DNA from: Methylotenera sp.
GTDB lineage: Bacteria > Pseudomonadota > Gammaproteobacteria > Burkholderiales > Methylophilaceae
Length of the DNA stretch: 64,000 nt
Assembly: GCA_030693535.1 (NCBI GenBank)
Contig: JAUYAL010000077.1
Coordinates: 350,020 to 414,019 of the forward strand
Direction of reading: 5' to 3'
Shown here: positions 41,779 to 50,876 of the stretch, one piece after another
How the letters are laid out: the number at the start of each line of letters is the position of its first letter
Position numbering within the stretch: the stretch's first letter is position 1
The notes under the pieces: model-generated
The model's input: only the letters and a program-made list of their open reading frames with translations
What the model was told of the DNA's origin: nothing
Databases searched by the model: none
Position numbers and translations under genes: made by a program

Positions 41779-42330
41779 TTAATCATAATGAATAAGACCA
41801 TGACCCAGTTCTGGCTCACGGCCAGCAATCAAATCAGTAAGTACTTTCCAAATTGCGTCGCCAGAAGGTGGGCAGCCTGGAATAAAATAATCGACCTTGA
41901 CCACCTCATGAATAGGGTGCACTTGATCTAGTGGCAGCGGCAATTCAGGGTCATTAGGAATAAAGCCATCGACCAAGCCATGCTGTGCGTGATAGACCTC
42001 TTCCAAGATCATTGAGAGTGAAAGATGGTTGCGCTGCGCAGGCAATCCGCCATTGATGGCACAAGCGCCTACAGCCACCAATATTTTGCAGTTAGCGCGG
42101 AACTCACGTAACACATGCACGTTTTCTGCGTTACACAAACCACCTTCAATTAGGCCGATGTCGCATGGACCACAGGTTTTGATGTCTGTTAATGGTGAGC
42201 GGTCAAATTCAACCAATTCAATTAAGTCAAACAGGCGCTCATCGATGTCAAGGAATGACATATGACAACCGAAGCAACCTGCCAAAGTTGCCGTTGCGAT
42301 TCTAAGTTTTGGTTTAGTTGGCATGTTCAT
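41779..42330 (-). CDS. hoxY: NAD-reducing hydrogenase small subunit (HoxY)
   Basis: ATG 42330 overlaps the hoxU stop (TGATG). The 183-aa protein has the cysteines of the proximal [4Fe-4S] cluster: GCFGCHMS (about 17-23), TCGPCDIGLIEGG, AVGACAINGGLPAQRN and PGCPPSGDAIW. There is no Tat signal, so it is cytoplasmic, as expected for this group. It transfers electrons between HoxH and the diaphorase HoxFU. Confidence 0.95.
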   Translation of the reverse strand: MNMPTKPKLRIATATLAGCFGCHMSFLDIDERLFDLIELVEFDRSPLTDIKTCGPCDIGLIEGGLCNAENVHVLREFRANCKILVAVGACAINGGLPAQRNHLSLSMILEEVYHAQHGLVDGFIPNDPELPLPLDQVHPIHEVVKVDYFIPGCPPSGDAIWKVLTDLIAGREPELGHGLIHYD

Positions 42331-43076
42331 CAAACTGCACCTTTCGCCGTCGGGTGCGGCGTGGCGCTAATGGGTTGTTCATCGAAACTGCGCTTGCCAA
42401 TAGGCACAGAAAAACCAACGCGTTTTTTGATAATCACGCCTACGGGACACACATGTGCCGCTTTGTCATCGCCAGTAAAGTTAGTGTCAGCGAGCTTGCC
42501 GGACTTTGAATTGACGATTAGATGCGTCTTGATCCCACGTCCCGCTAATGAGAATACGTTCTTGCCATCAACATCGCTACTGGCACGTGCACATAATGAA
42601 CATAGGATGCAACGATTGAAATCAAGCAGATATTCTTCATGTGATGCGTCCAGAGGACGGTTAGGAGAAAAGTGATCGAAATGTGGTGACATCATGTCCA
42701 ATTCGTAAGCGGTAGCCTGCAACTGGCAATCACCGCTTTTTTCACAGGAAGGACAAAAGTGATTGCCTTCAACGAATAGCATTTGCAGTAAGGCGCGTCT
42801 CTCATCATTGATTTGTTTAGTATTGCTTTCAACCACCATATCGACTTGCGGTTGTTGCGTACAAGAGGCGGTCTGCCTGCCGTTGGCGGTTACGGTGCAG
42901 ATCTTGCATGAACCATGCGGTTTAAATTCAGGGTTAAAACAAAGGTGAGGAATATATTCGTCTGCTGCCATTGCTGCCTGAATAATGGTTTGCCCTTCAG
43001 TAAAAGGAATCGTTTTACCATCCAAAGTAAAACATGCTTGGTTTTTATTAGAGGTGGGTTGGTTATTTTGAGACAT
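42330..43076 (-). CDS. hoxU: NAD-reducing hydrogenase diaphorase subunit (HoxU)
   Basis: ATG 43076 follows GGAGCG and gives 248 aa. It contains a plant-ferredoxin-like N terminus (CFNPEFKPHGSCKICTV for the [2Fe-2S] site, with ASCTQQPQ), the HFCPSCEKSGDCQLQ motif and a CILCSLCARASSDVDG [4Fe-4S] motif, as in NuoG-type subunits. Its end overlaps hoxY and its start overlaps the end of hoxF by 14 bases. Confidence 0.94.
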   Translation of the reverse strand: MSQNNQPTSNKNQACFTLDGKTIPFTEGQTIIQAAMAADEYIPHLCFNPEFKPHGSCKICTVTANGRQTASCTQQPQVDMVVESNTKQINDERRALLQMLFVEGNHFCPSCEKSGDCQLQATAYELDMMSPHFDHFSPNRPLDASHEEYLLDFNRCILCSLCARASSDVDGKNVFSLAGRGIKTHLIVNSKSGKLADTNFTGDDKAAHVCPVGVIIKKRVGFSVPIGKRSFDEQPISATPHPTAKGAV

Positions 43077-44868
43077 GTATACGCTCCAAATGTGCTCCAG
43101 TGTCATCGCGGCCAGTCATCTGACGCGCCTGAGATAAGGCGTAATCAAGATCGAAAGCGGGGATATATTCTTTGTGGGTCAAGCGTTTGTCATAGGCCGG
43201 GCGGAACTTGGCAATAGTGTCCAGTACTGGGTTGCAAGCGGAATGCCCCAAACCGCAGTGACTAGTTGATAACAGCAGCTCATTTAATTTTTCTATTTCG
43301 GCGAAATCGTAAGGGGAGCCATGACCATTCGCTAACTTATTCATCATGTTTGACAGTAAAGAGGTGCCGACACGGCAGGGCGTGCAGAAACCGCAACTCT
43401 CATGCTTGAAGAACTGTACAAAATTGCGTGCAACTTCAAACATATCCCGACTTTGATCGAACACCATAAAGGCACCTGCTGTCGGCAGATCATCAAATGC
43501 AATGCGTCGTTCGAACTCATTTGCCGCGATACAAATGCCTGATGGACCACTGATTTGCACTGCCTGTGTATTTTTTGCACCGCAATCTGCCAGTACCTGC
43601 GCTACCGTAACGCCAAAGGGGTACTCATAGAGACCAGGGTGTGAACAATCGCCTGAGATGGAAAGTATTTTTGTGCCACTGGAAGTTTCGGTGCCGATGT
43701 TTGCATACCATGCGCCGCCATGTAATCCAATCAAACTGGCTGCAGCGAAGGTTTCAACGTTATTGACTACTGTCGGCTGGTTGAGATAACCGCTTGTGAC
43801 TGGGAATGGCGGGCGATTGCGCGGGGTGCCACGTTTACCTTCAAGAGATTCAATCAAAGCCGACTCTTCACCGCAGATGTAAGCACCTGCGCCCAGATGG
43901 ATTTCAATGTCGAAATTAAAATCCGTATACCCAAGTATGTTATTGCCTAATAATGATTGCTGGCGACGGCGCTGCAGAATAGCCTGTAAATGATCCAGTA
44001 AATAGCGATATTCTCCGCGAAGATAGATAAATCCTTTTTTCGCGCCAATGACGTGTGCGCAGATTGTCATGCCCTCGAACACCATGTCGGCATAGCTGTT
44101 GAGTAATACGCGATCCTTGAATGTGCCAGGCTCGCCTTCGTCGGCGTTACACACTACATAATGTTGCGCACCCGGTGCGGTGCGGCAAAAGTCCCACTTT
44201 GAGCCTGTTGAAAAGCCTGCGCCTCCGCGACCACGTAATTTGGAAGTTTTGATTTCCTGTAATGTTTCGGTAGGTTCATGTTTAAGCACCTCTGAAAGAG
44301 CGGAGCCAGAGATAAAATGACTGTCCAGTAAAATATCTTTTTTCTGAATATTATCTTCTATGGCAAAAAACTCTAGCGGCCATCCAGGTAATGGCACTCG
44401 TTCCCGAATCAGTTCACATAAAGCGCTAACACGATCTTGCGTCAGGTGATTAATAGCGATATTGTTAATCAGCACCGCTGGCCCTTGATCGCACATGCCC
44501 GTACAAGACGTGGTATTGATACTGACCAAACCGTCTTCAGAAACCTTACCGGCTTCAACCCACAACTGGCCACACATGCTCTCCATCAAATCCATATTAC
44601 CAAGCATGCGGTCAGTGATGTTGTCCGAAAATAAAACGCGATACTCGCCATACGGTTGCAGATAGAGTAAAGAGTAAAAGCTCGCAACGCCTTCAATCAT
44701 CGAGCGTGGTAATTGCAATTTCTGCTCCAAATAATCGATTGCTTCTGGATGAACATAGCCGAAGTGCTCTTGTGCTTCACGGAGCATTTGCAGCAAGTTA
44801 TGTTGGTTGAGTTGATGGTGAGCGAGTATTGGATCTAGATACTCAGCATGAGTGGTAATTTGACTCAT
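43063..44868 (-). CDS. hoxF: NAD-reducing hydrogenase diaphorase subunit (HoxF)
   Basis: The 601-aa protein fuses a NuoE-like N-terminal domain (thioredoxin fold with MCGQ and TTSCTGMCDQGPA cysteines) to a NuoF-like domain. The latter has the NADH motif KLRGRGGAGFSTGSKW (about 209-224), the FMN region NADEGEPGTFKDR, GAGAYICGEESALIESLEGK, and the C-terminal CGFCTPCR plus HCGLGHSAC cluster ligands. Length matches HoxF of Cupriavidus. It oxidises or reduces NAD(H). First gene of the leftward operon. Confidence 0.95.
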   Translation of the reverse strand: MSQITTHAEYLDPILAHHQLNQHNLLQMLREAQEHFGYVHPEAIDYLEQKLQLPRSMIEGVASFYSLLYLQPYGEYRVLFSDNITDRMLGNMDLMESMCGQLWVEAGKVSEDGLVSINTTSCTGMCDQGPAVLINNIAINHLTQDRVSALCELIRERVPLPGWPLEFFAIEDNIQKKDILLDSHFISGSALSEVLKHEPTETLQEIKTSKLRGRGGAGFSTGSKWDFCRTAPGAQHYVVCNADEGEPGTFKDRVLLNSYADMVFEGMTICAHVIGAKKGFIYLRGEYRYLLDHLQAILQRRRQQSLLGNNILGYTDFNFDIEIHLGAGAYICGEESALIESLEGKRGTPRNRPPFPVTSGYLNQPTVVNNVETFAAASLIGLHGGAWYANIGTETSSGTKILSISGDCSHPGLYEYPFGVTVAQVLADCGAKNTQAVQISGPSGICIAANEFERRIAFDDLPTAGAFMVFDQSRDMFEVARNFVQFFKHESCGFCTPCRVGTSLLSNMMNKLANGHGSPYDFAEIEKLNELLLSTSHCGLGHSACNPVLDTIAKFRPAYDKRLTHKEYIPAFDLDYALSQARQMTGRDDTGAHLERIHVSK

Positions 44869-44930
44869 TATAAAAATCTTTCAAATGGTTTGATGCTAAC
44901 TTTTATTCTTGCACTTCAATTTAAAGTAAC

Positions 44931-44963
44931 TTGACTCACGTGGGGCTTAATAATGTATATAAT
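44931..44963 (+). promoter_or_regulatory. possible promoter for hupE-hyp genes
   Basis: TTGACT (44931-44936) is followed by TGTATA (44954-44959, 17-bp spacer) within TGTATATAATTATA. It lies in the 160-bp divergent gap between hoxF and hupE and points rightward. No clear -24/-12 or Fnr-type site was recognised here. Confidence 0.35.
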
Positions 44964-45028
44964 TATAGGCGTGATTGCTCGATTAAATGGCTTTAAAATC
45001 AATTTTTTATGTGAATAGATTGTGACAA

Positions 45029-45628
45029 ATGATGACAAATTATAAATGGATTGTTAAAACAGCTCTCTCGGTGCTGACCTTGAGTTTTTTACCCACTTTA
45101 GCGCACGCCCACATTGGTGTTGGTGTTGCAAGCGGCTGGATGCATGGTGTTTTGCATCCTTTTCTTGGTTTAGATCATCTCTGTGCGATGCTCGCCGTGG
45201 GAATATGGGCAAGGCAAATGGGTGGTCGCGCTTTATGGGCCATCCCTTTAACCTTCGTGGGTTTGATGGCGCTAGGCGGACTGCTCGGTATGTCTGAAAT
45301 GTCGCTACCTTTTATTGAGGGCGGTATATTTTTCTCATTGATTGCATTAGGCTTTTTAGTCGCAGTGGCAATTCAACTACCTTTGTCAGTGAGCGCTACT
45401 ATCGTCGGTGTGTTCGCTTTGTTCCATGGCTATGCACACGTTACCGAAATGCCTACAAGTGCCTCTGGGCTAAGTTATGCCTTAGGGTTCATGCTCTCCA
45501 CGGCGTTGTTGCATGTATCAGGCATTGTGATGGCATCAGGATTAACTAAGATAGGTCGTCTACAATGGTTACGCTTGATAGGTGCTTGCATTGCCGTGTT
45601 TGGTGGCACGCTCTATTTTGTCGCTTAA
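45029..45628 (+). CDS. hupE: HupE/UreJ family nickel-associated membrane protein
   Basis: The 199-aa protein has a cleavable signal peptide (about 1-27, ending LPTLAHA), then six hydrophobic helices. The family motif HPFLGLDHLCAMLAVGIWA sits near residue 47-65; its His and Asp are thought to bind nickel. FHGYAHVTEMP is a second His-rich motif. HupE proteins are linked to nickel uptake for hydrogenase. It heads the rightward accessory genes. Confidence 0.88.
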   Translation: MMTNYKWIVKTALSVLTLSFLPTLAHAHIGVGVASGWMHGVLHPFLGLDHLCAMLAVGIWARQMGGRALWAIPLTFVGLMALGGLLGMSEMSLPFIEGGIFFSLIALGFLVAVAIQLPLSVSATIVGVFALFHGYAHVTEMPTSASGLSYALGFMLSTALLHVSGIVMASGLTKIGRLQWLRLIGACIAVFGGTLYFVA

Positions 45629-45661
45629 TTAATTAGGTGGCTTGGTTAGATCACTTAAATC

Positions 45662-46003
45662 ATGCACGAGATGTCGCTGGCGGAAAGTGTTCTGCAAATT
45701 ATAGAAGAATCTGCACGCGTCCAAAACTTTAAGCGTGTTCGGCTAGTGGTGTTGGAAATAGGTAAGTTGGCCGCAGTTGAGCCCGATGCTATGCGGTTTT
45801 GTTTCGATGCTGTAGCGCGTGGCACATTGGCTGAAGATGCGCAATTGCAAATTATCGAAACACCAGGGGCGGGTATTTGTTTAGCGTGCGGTGCAGAGGT
45901 TGAAATGCAGGAACAGTATGGATTATGTTCGGCTTGTGGTAGCCCCCGCTTAAAAATTACTAAAGGTAATCATATGCGTGTGAAAGATCTTGCGGTCGAA
46001 TAG
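45662..46003 (+). CDS. hypA: hydrogenase nickel chaperone HypA
   Basis: The 113-aa protein starts MHEMSLAESVLQIIEESARV with the nickel-binding N-terminal MHE. It has a zinc domain with CLACGAEVEMQEQYGLCSAC at about residues 74-93. It delivers nickel together with HypB to the large subunit. It lies 33 bp behind hupE. Confidence 0.95.
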   Translation: MHEMSLAESVLQIIEESARVQNFKRVRLVVLEIGKLAAVEPDAMRFCFDAVARGTLAEDAQLQIIETPGAGICLACGAEVEMQEQYGLCSACGSPRLKITKGNHMRVKDLAVE

Positions 46004-46128
46004 AGTTATAGCAAGACTTGGCAAAAGGTATTTGTAAAGATTGAGTTTTCGACCGTTAATTCAATGGCGGTTGAGTGTAGACTATTTCTATAGAATTTCT
46101 AAAATGTATTATCAGCTTTGGAGTTGTT

Positions 46129-47001
46129 ATGTGTGGTACTTGCGGTTGTGGTAGTTTAGAGGTACTCATTGGAGGGAAGCGTCCTACGCGTTTACAAAGT
46201 CGCGGCCCTGTTTCTTTCCGAACGCCACAAACACATTCTCATGTAGGTGATGCTCAGCATCATCACGCGCAACCATTTGAAGAATCGACCGACAATGCAT
46301 CGAGGTTTAGTGCTTTGCAAGCTTTAGGCTCAGTGCAGTCTCGCGTTATCCGAGTTGAACGTGATCTTTTTGCTAAAAATGATGCACTCGCCGCCAATAA
46401 TCGTGGCTTTTTTGCAACGCATAACATGCTCGCGCTCAATTTAGTTTCTAGTCCTGGCTCAGGCAAGACTACACTATTGGTGCGTACGCTAAATGAGTTA
46501 AAGGCAAAACAGGTGATGGCAGTAATCGAAGGTGATCAGCAAACTGATAATGATGCAGAGCGTATCCGTACCACAGGTGTTCCAGCGATTCAAATTAACA
46601 CAGGTAAAGGCTGTCACTTAGATGCGAGTATGGTTGGCCATGCAATTGAACAACTTGCTCTTACAAAAGGAACTCTGCTGTTTATCGAGAATGTCGGCAA
46701 TTTGGTTTGTCCTGCTGGATTTGATTTGGGTGAGGCTGCAAAGGTGGTGATATTGTCCGTGACTGAGGGTGAAGATAAGCCGCTTAAATATCCAGATATG
46801 TTTCGCGCTGCACGCTTAATGTTGCTTAATAAGTGTGATTTGTTGCCTTATTTAAACTTTAATGTTGCAGAAGCAATTGCCAATGCGCAGCGCGTTAATC
46901 CGGAGATTGAAATTATTCAGCTATCGGCACAAAGTGGTGATGGAATGAATGCTTGGCTAGCATGGATTGAAAATGCACAGCAAACATCAGTTTTGGCATG
47001 A
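46129..47001 (+). CDS. hypB: hydrogenase nickel GTPase HypB
   Basis: The 290-aa protein begins MCGTCGCG, the high-affinity metal motif, followed by a short His-rich stretch ([13 protein letters not shown]). The GTPase domain starts with [14 protein letters not shown] (P-loop) and has [29 protein letters not shown] and [10 protein letters not shown]. It uses GTP hydrolysis for nickel insertion. GGAG lies before the start. Confidence 0.95.
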   Translation: MCGTCGCGSLEVLIGGKRPTRLQSRGPVSFRTPQTHSHVGDAQHHHAQPFEESTDNASRFSALQALGSVQSRVIRVERDLFAKNDALAANNRGFFATHNMLALNLVSSPGSGKTTLLVRTLNELKAKQVMAVIEGDQQTDNDAERIRTTGVPAIQINTGKGCHLDASMVGHAIEQLALTKGTLLFIENVGNLVCPAGFDLGEAAKVVILSVTEGEDKPLKYPDMFRAARLMLLNKCDLLPYLNFNVAEAIANAQRVNPEIEIIQLSAQSGDGMNAWLAWIENAQQTSVLA

Positions 47002-47055
47002 GCGCAAAATCGAATTTCTTTCCATAAGTCGACAAATCAAGAAAACAATATTCTC

Positions 47056-48201
47056 ATGCCAGCAGATTTCATTGCGCATCATATTTCAATGCCTCGTGAA
47101 ACCTTGCCAATATTGGCTATGGGGGCATTTTTTAACAATACCGTATGTGTGACTTTGGGAAGTGATGCATACATTAGTTACAGCCTAGGAAATCTCGATA
47201 GTCCTGATGCCTGTCGGCAACATGAAAAAATTGCGCGACAGTTGTTGCGGATGCTTGATTACAAGCCTCATGCGATTGCCCATGACCTCCATCCTGATTT
47301 CCATTCCACTCGTTTTGCGGCTCAACTGGCGGCTGAATTGGATGTTCCCCTGATCGCAGTGCAGCATCATCATGCGCACATTGCTGCAATTTGTGCAGAG
47401 CACCAACTTGATAACCCTGTATTAGGTTTGGCTTTAGATGGCATTGGCCTTGGAGTCGATGGTAATGCATGGGGTGGTGAGCTTTTGAGTGTGAATGGCG
47501 CTGAATTTCAGCGCATTGGACATTTGCACCCGTTGCCTTTAGCTGGTGGTGACCGTGCGGCGCAAGAGCCGTGGCGTATGGCGGCGGCAGTGCTTCATGA
47601 AGCGGGGCGTAATGATGAAATTACACAACGCTTTGCGAACCAACCTGCCGCGGCTACTGTGGCTCTAATGTTGCAACGGGGCTTGAATTGTCCACTTGCC
47701 CCTAGTATGGGTCGACTATTTGATGCCGCTGCAGGCTTGCTGGGCCTATGCGAGACCATGGCGTTCGATGCGGAGGCCGCTATCGCTTTGGAGCAGGCAG
47801 CAACGCGTTATATCAATACCAAGGGTTGGCCATCAGCGTTAAAAAATGGTTGGGAAATGAATCATGAGGGCGTTTTAAACCTTCTACCTACGCTGTTATA
47901 CTTAGCTGATGCACAGAACGCTGGCCTAGAAAATGAATTTGATGTTGACTATGGTGCAGCAATTTTTCATGCTACATTGGTTGCTGCATTAGCTGATTGG
48001 CTAGAACAAGCATCGCGAAGCATAGGCATCACTGATATTGCTTGCGGTGGCGGATGTTTTTTCAATCAATTGCTAACAACAGAACTGCATCGTCAGAGCA
48101 ATTTACTTGGACTTAAGATGTATACAGCTCAAACCATTTCGCCAGGTGATAGCGCGATTGCGCTAGGTCAGGCTTGGATTGCTGCAAGAAAATTATTATG
48201 A
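47056..48201 (+). CDS. hypF: short HypF (Kae1-like carbamoyltransferase domain only)
   Basis: The 381-aa protein covers only the C-terminal half of a usual ~750-aa HypF. It includes the HHHAHIAA metal motif (about 98-105), LALDGIGLGVDGNAWGGELL, and CGGGCFFNQLL near 328-338. The acylphosphatase, zinc-finger and YrdC-like domains are absent. The Cupriavidus HypF1 protein is, from memory, shortened in a similar way. It cannot by itself make carbamoyl-AMP in the usual manner, so either another HypF exists in the genome or partners supply these activities. No good ribosome-binding site precedes the ATG, which lies 54 bp behind hypB. Confidence 0.85.
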   Translation: MPADFIAHHISMPRETLPILAMGAFFNNTVCVTLGSDAYISYSLGNLDSPDACRQHEKIARQLLRMLDYKPHAIAHDLHPDFHSTRFAAQLAAELDVPLIAVQHHHAHIAAICAEHQLDNPVLGLALDGIGLGVDGNAWGGELLSVNGAEFQRIGHLHPLPLAGGDRAAQEPWRMAAAVLHEAGRNDEITQRFANQPAAATVALMLQRGLNCPLAPSMGRLFDAAAGLLGLCETMAFDAEAAIALEQAATRYINTKGWPSALKNGWEMNHEGVLNLLPTLLYLADAQNAGLENEFDVDYGAAIFHATLVAALADWLEQASRSIGITDIACGGGCFFNQLLTTELHRQSNLLGLKMYTAQTISPGDSAIALGQAWIAARKLL

Positions 48202-48244
48202 GCGATGGATTTGTCATTTGGAAGTTTTGTAAAAGGATGTTTTT

Positions 48245-48466
48245 ATGTGTTTAGCCATACCTGCCTGTATCGTAGAATTGCTTCCTCACGATATGGCGCG
48301 CATTGAGCTTGATGGGGTGCGCAAAGAAATATCACTATCATTAGTCGAAGATGCAAAAGTGGGGGATTACGTTATTGTGCATGTTGGCTATGCTCTGCAA
48401 TTGCTTGACCCTGAAGAAGCCGCGCAAACCTTATCTTTATTTGCAGAACTGGCCAGTCAGGCATGA
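48245..48466 (+). CDS. hypC: hydrogenase assembly chaperone HypC
   Basis: The 73-aa protein begins MCLAIPACIVELL with the essential N-terminal Cys2. It has the DYVIVHVGYALQLLDPEEA core. It carries the Fe(CN)2CO group with HypD and contacts the large subunit. It has a good AAAGGA site, and its stop overlaps hypD. Confidence 0.95.
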   Translation: MCLAIPACIVELLPHDMARIELDGVRKEISLSLVEDAKVGDYVIVHVGYALQLLDPEEAAQTLSLFAELASQA

Positions 48467-49587
48467 AATATGTTGATGAGTTTCGCGATGGCGCACTCGC
48501 TCAAAACTTAACTGCAAGTATCTTAAAAGAAGCGCAGTCACACCGCACCTATCGTTTGATGGAATTTTGCGGCGGGCATACCCATGCGCTGTCACGCTAT
48601 GGCTTGCTTGGCATGTTGCCACAAAATGTGCAGATGATCCATGGTCCCGGTTGCCCTGTGTGTGTCTTGCCTATTGGACGCGTTGATCTTGCGATACGAT
48701 TGGCGATGGAACATGACGTGATTTTATGCAGTTACGGTGATTGCCTGCGCATACCAGCTTCCAATCAAATGTCATTGCTTAAGGCCAAGGCACAGGGTGG
48801 TGATGTGCGTATGGTTTATTCGGCGTTGGATGCACTCCAAATTGCAATGAACAACCCAACGCGACAAGTCGTATTTTTTGCGATTGGTTTTGAGACGACT
48901 ACCCCGCCGACAGCCAGCATTATTAGTCAGGCGCGTGCTGACGGACTGACGAATTTTTCTGTCTTATGTAATCATGTGCTGACGCTGCCAGCTATGGAAG
49001 CTATTTTAACGCAACCTGGTGGTGTGCCATTACAAGGTTTAGTTGGTCCGGCGCATGTTTCAACGGTCATTGGCAGTCAGCCTTATCAATCAATTACAAC
49101 ACGCTTTAATAAGCCCATCGTCATTTCTGGTTTCGAACCGCTAGATTTGCTGCAAGGTATTCTCATGTTGCTTCGGCAAGTGAATGAGGGTCGTGCTGAA
49201 GTCGAAAATGAATTTACACGCGCAGTGACGCCAACGGGTAACCGTAAGGCGCAAGCGCTGGTGGATGAAGTGTTCGAAGTGCGTGATTCATTTGAGTGGC
49301 GCGGGTTGGGCTCACTCCCTTTTTCCGGCTTGAAAATAAGTGCTGAATTTGCCGAATTTGATGCTGAGCTACGCTATCCTGATTTAATTTACAAGAACGT
49401 GCCTGATCATAAAGCCTGTGAGTGCGGAGCCATATTGCGTGGAGAAAAACGACCACAGGATTGCAAGATATTTGGCACTGTTTGTACGCCAGACAACCCA
49501 ATCGGCTCTTGCATGGTTTCGTCTGAAGGGGCATGTGCAGCGCATTATACTTATGGCCGCTTCTCAGAGGTTAAGTGGGTGTCATGA
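48463..49587 (+). CDS. hypD: hydrogenase assembly iron-sulfur protein HypD
   Basis: The 374-aa protein has the conserved motifs MEFCGGHTHALSRYG (about residues 30-44), HGPGCPVCVLP (about 60-70), FFAIGFETTTPPTA, and the C-terminal cluster ligands CECGAILRGEKRP and GTVCTPDNPIGSCMVSSEG. It is the scaffold for Fe(CN)2CO. It overlaps both hypC and hypE. Confidence 0.95.
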   Translation: MKYVDEFRDGALAQNLTASILKEAQSHRTYRLMEFCGGHTHALSRYGLLGMLPQNVQMIHGPGCPVCVLPIGRVDLAIRLAMEHDVILCSYGDCLRIPASNQMSLLKAKAQGGDVRMVYSALDALQIAMNNPTRQVVFFAIGFETTTPPTASIISQARADGLTNFSVLCNHVLTLPAMEAILTQPGGVPLQGLVGPAHVSTVIGSQPYQSITTRFNKPIVISGFEPLDLLQGILMLLRQVNEGRAEVENEFTRAVTPTGNRKAQALVDEVFEVRDSFEWRGLGSLPFSGLKISAEFAEFDAELRYPDLIYKNVPDHKACECGAILRGEKRPQDCKIFGTVCTPDNPIGSCMVSSEGACAAHYTYGRFSEVKWVS

Positions 49588-50639
49588 GTAAAGTCAAATC
49601 AGTCTATGTTCGACCTCTAGATATTAAACATGGACGTGTTGACATGACGCATGGCAGTGGAGGTAGGGCCTCAGCACAGTTGATTGAGACCGTTTTTTCT
49701 TCAGCATTTGATAATGAATATTTACGACAGGGAAATGACGCTGCCGTGTTGCCGTTGCCACCTTCTAATAGTCGTATCGTGATTTCTACAGATGCGCATG
49801 TGGTTTCGCCACTATTTTTCCCTGGTGGAGATATTGGTAGTTTGGCTGTTCATGGTACGGTAAATGATGTTGCGATGATGGGTGCACATCCACTATGGCT
49901 TTCAGTGAGCTTTATTCTTGAAGAAGGTTTTGCTTTAAGTGATTTACAGCGTATTGTGAACTCAATGGCACATGCAGCCAAGGATGCAGGGGTGGCGATA
50001 GTGACTGGGGATACAAAAGTCGTTGAGCGCGGTAAAGGAGATGGTATATATATTTCCACCACTGGCGTAGGTTATGTGCGAGACACCGTTGCACCATCCG
50101 GAAATCGCGCGCTTGCAGGTGATGTTGTCTTACTCTCTGGAACCATTGGTGATCACGGTATGGCGATTATGTCGCAGCGTGAAGGCCTGCAATTCGAATC
50201 GGCAATTGAATCAGACAGTGCATCACTGCATGAATTGGTTGCAGTAATGCTCGAGACTGGTGCGGATATTCATGTCCTACGTGACCCCACACGCGGTGGA
50301 TTGGCGACTACGCTAAACGAAATTGCGCGTCAATCGTCTGTCGGCATGATACTCAATGAAGATAGAATTCCCGTGCATAAGCAAGTTGTGGCAGCCTGTG
50401 AATTCCTAGGGCTAGACCCGCTCTATATCGCTAACGAAGGTAAACTGATTGCTATTTGCGCGGAGGCAGATGCAGAAAAATTGCTCGACGCAATGCACAC
50501 ACATCCCCTAGCGTTATCTGCAGCTGTGATTGGTACTGTTATTGCAGATGAAGCTTGTTTTGTACAAATGAAAACCAAACTCGGTGGCAGACGCATGGTG
50601 GATTGGCTCAATGGTGATCAGTTGCCAAGAATCTGCTGA
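49584..50639 (+). CDS. hypE: carbamoyl dehydratase HypE
   Basis: ATG 49584 overlaps the hypD stop (ATGA). The 351-aa protein has the DMTHGSGGRASAQLI N-terminal block, GNDAAVL, ISTDAHVVSPLFFPGGDIG and DPTRGGLATTLNEIA. It ends PRIC, the C-terminal cysteine that carries the thiocarboxamide and becomes the cyanide ligand. It belongs to the PurM-like ATPases and works with HypF. Confidence 0.95.
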   Translation: MSKVKSVYVRPLDIKHGRVDMTHGSGGRASAQLIETVFSSAFDNEYLRQGNDAAVLPLPPSNSRIVISTDAHVVSPLFFPGGDIGSLAVHGTVNDVAMMGAHPLWLSVSFILEEGFALSDLQRIVNSMAHAAKDAGVAIVTGDTKVVERGKGDGIYISTTGVGYVRDTVAPSGNRALAGDVVLLSGTIGDHGMAIMSQREGLQFESAIESDSASLHELVAVMLETGADIHVLRDPTRGGLATTLNEIARQSSVGMILNEDRIPVHKQVVAACEFLGLDPLYIANEGKLIAICAEADAEKLLDAMHTHPLALSAAVIGTVIADEACFVQMKTKLGGRRMVDWLNGDQLPRIC

Positions 50640-50762
50640 GGCTCTAAACAAGCTAATTTGGTCATAATGCTTACACATAAACGCAGTAACATGCCTTTGT
50701 AATGCAATAAGTGACTTACGTTAGACAGTGAATAAATGTTTCTTAAAGTATCAGCTCTAAAA

Positions 50763-50838
50763 AAATAGATTTAAAATAGAAGCTGAACTTAAACATTTTA
50801 TTCTGAAAATAGATTTAGAATAAAAGTTAAACTTAAAT
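50763..50838. repeat. 44-bp spaced direct repeat upstream of the phosphoketolase gene
   Basis: AAATAGATTTAAAATAGAAG (from 50763) recurs as AAATAGATTTAGAATAAAAG (from 50807). The match continues for about 32 bp with few differences. The region is AT-rich and lies just ahead of the xfp start at 50877, so the duplicated copies could be regulator sites or simply a local duplication. Confidence 0.5.
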
Positions 50839-50876
50839 TATCAAATTTCAATATCGTTAAAAGAAAGTTGAATCTC

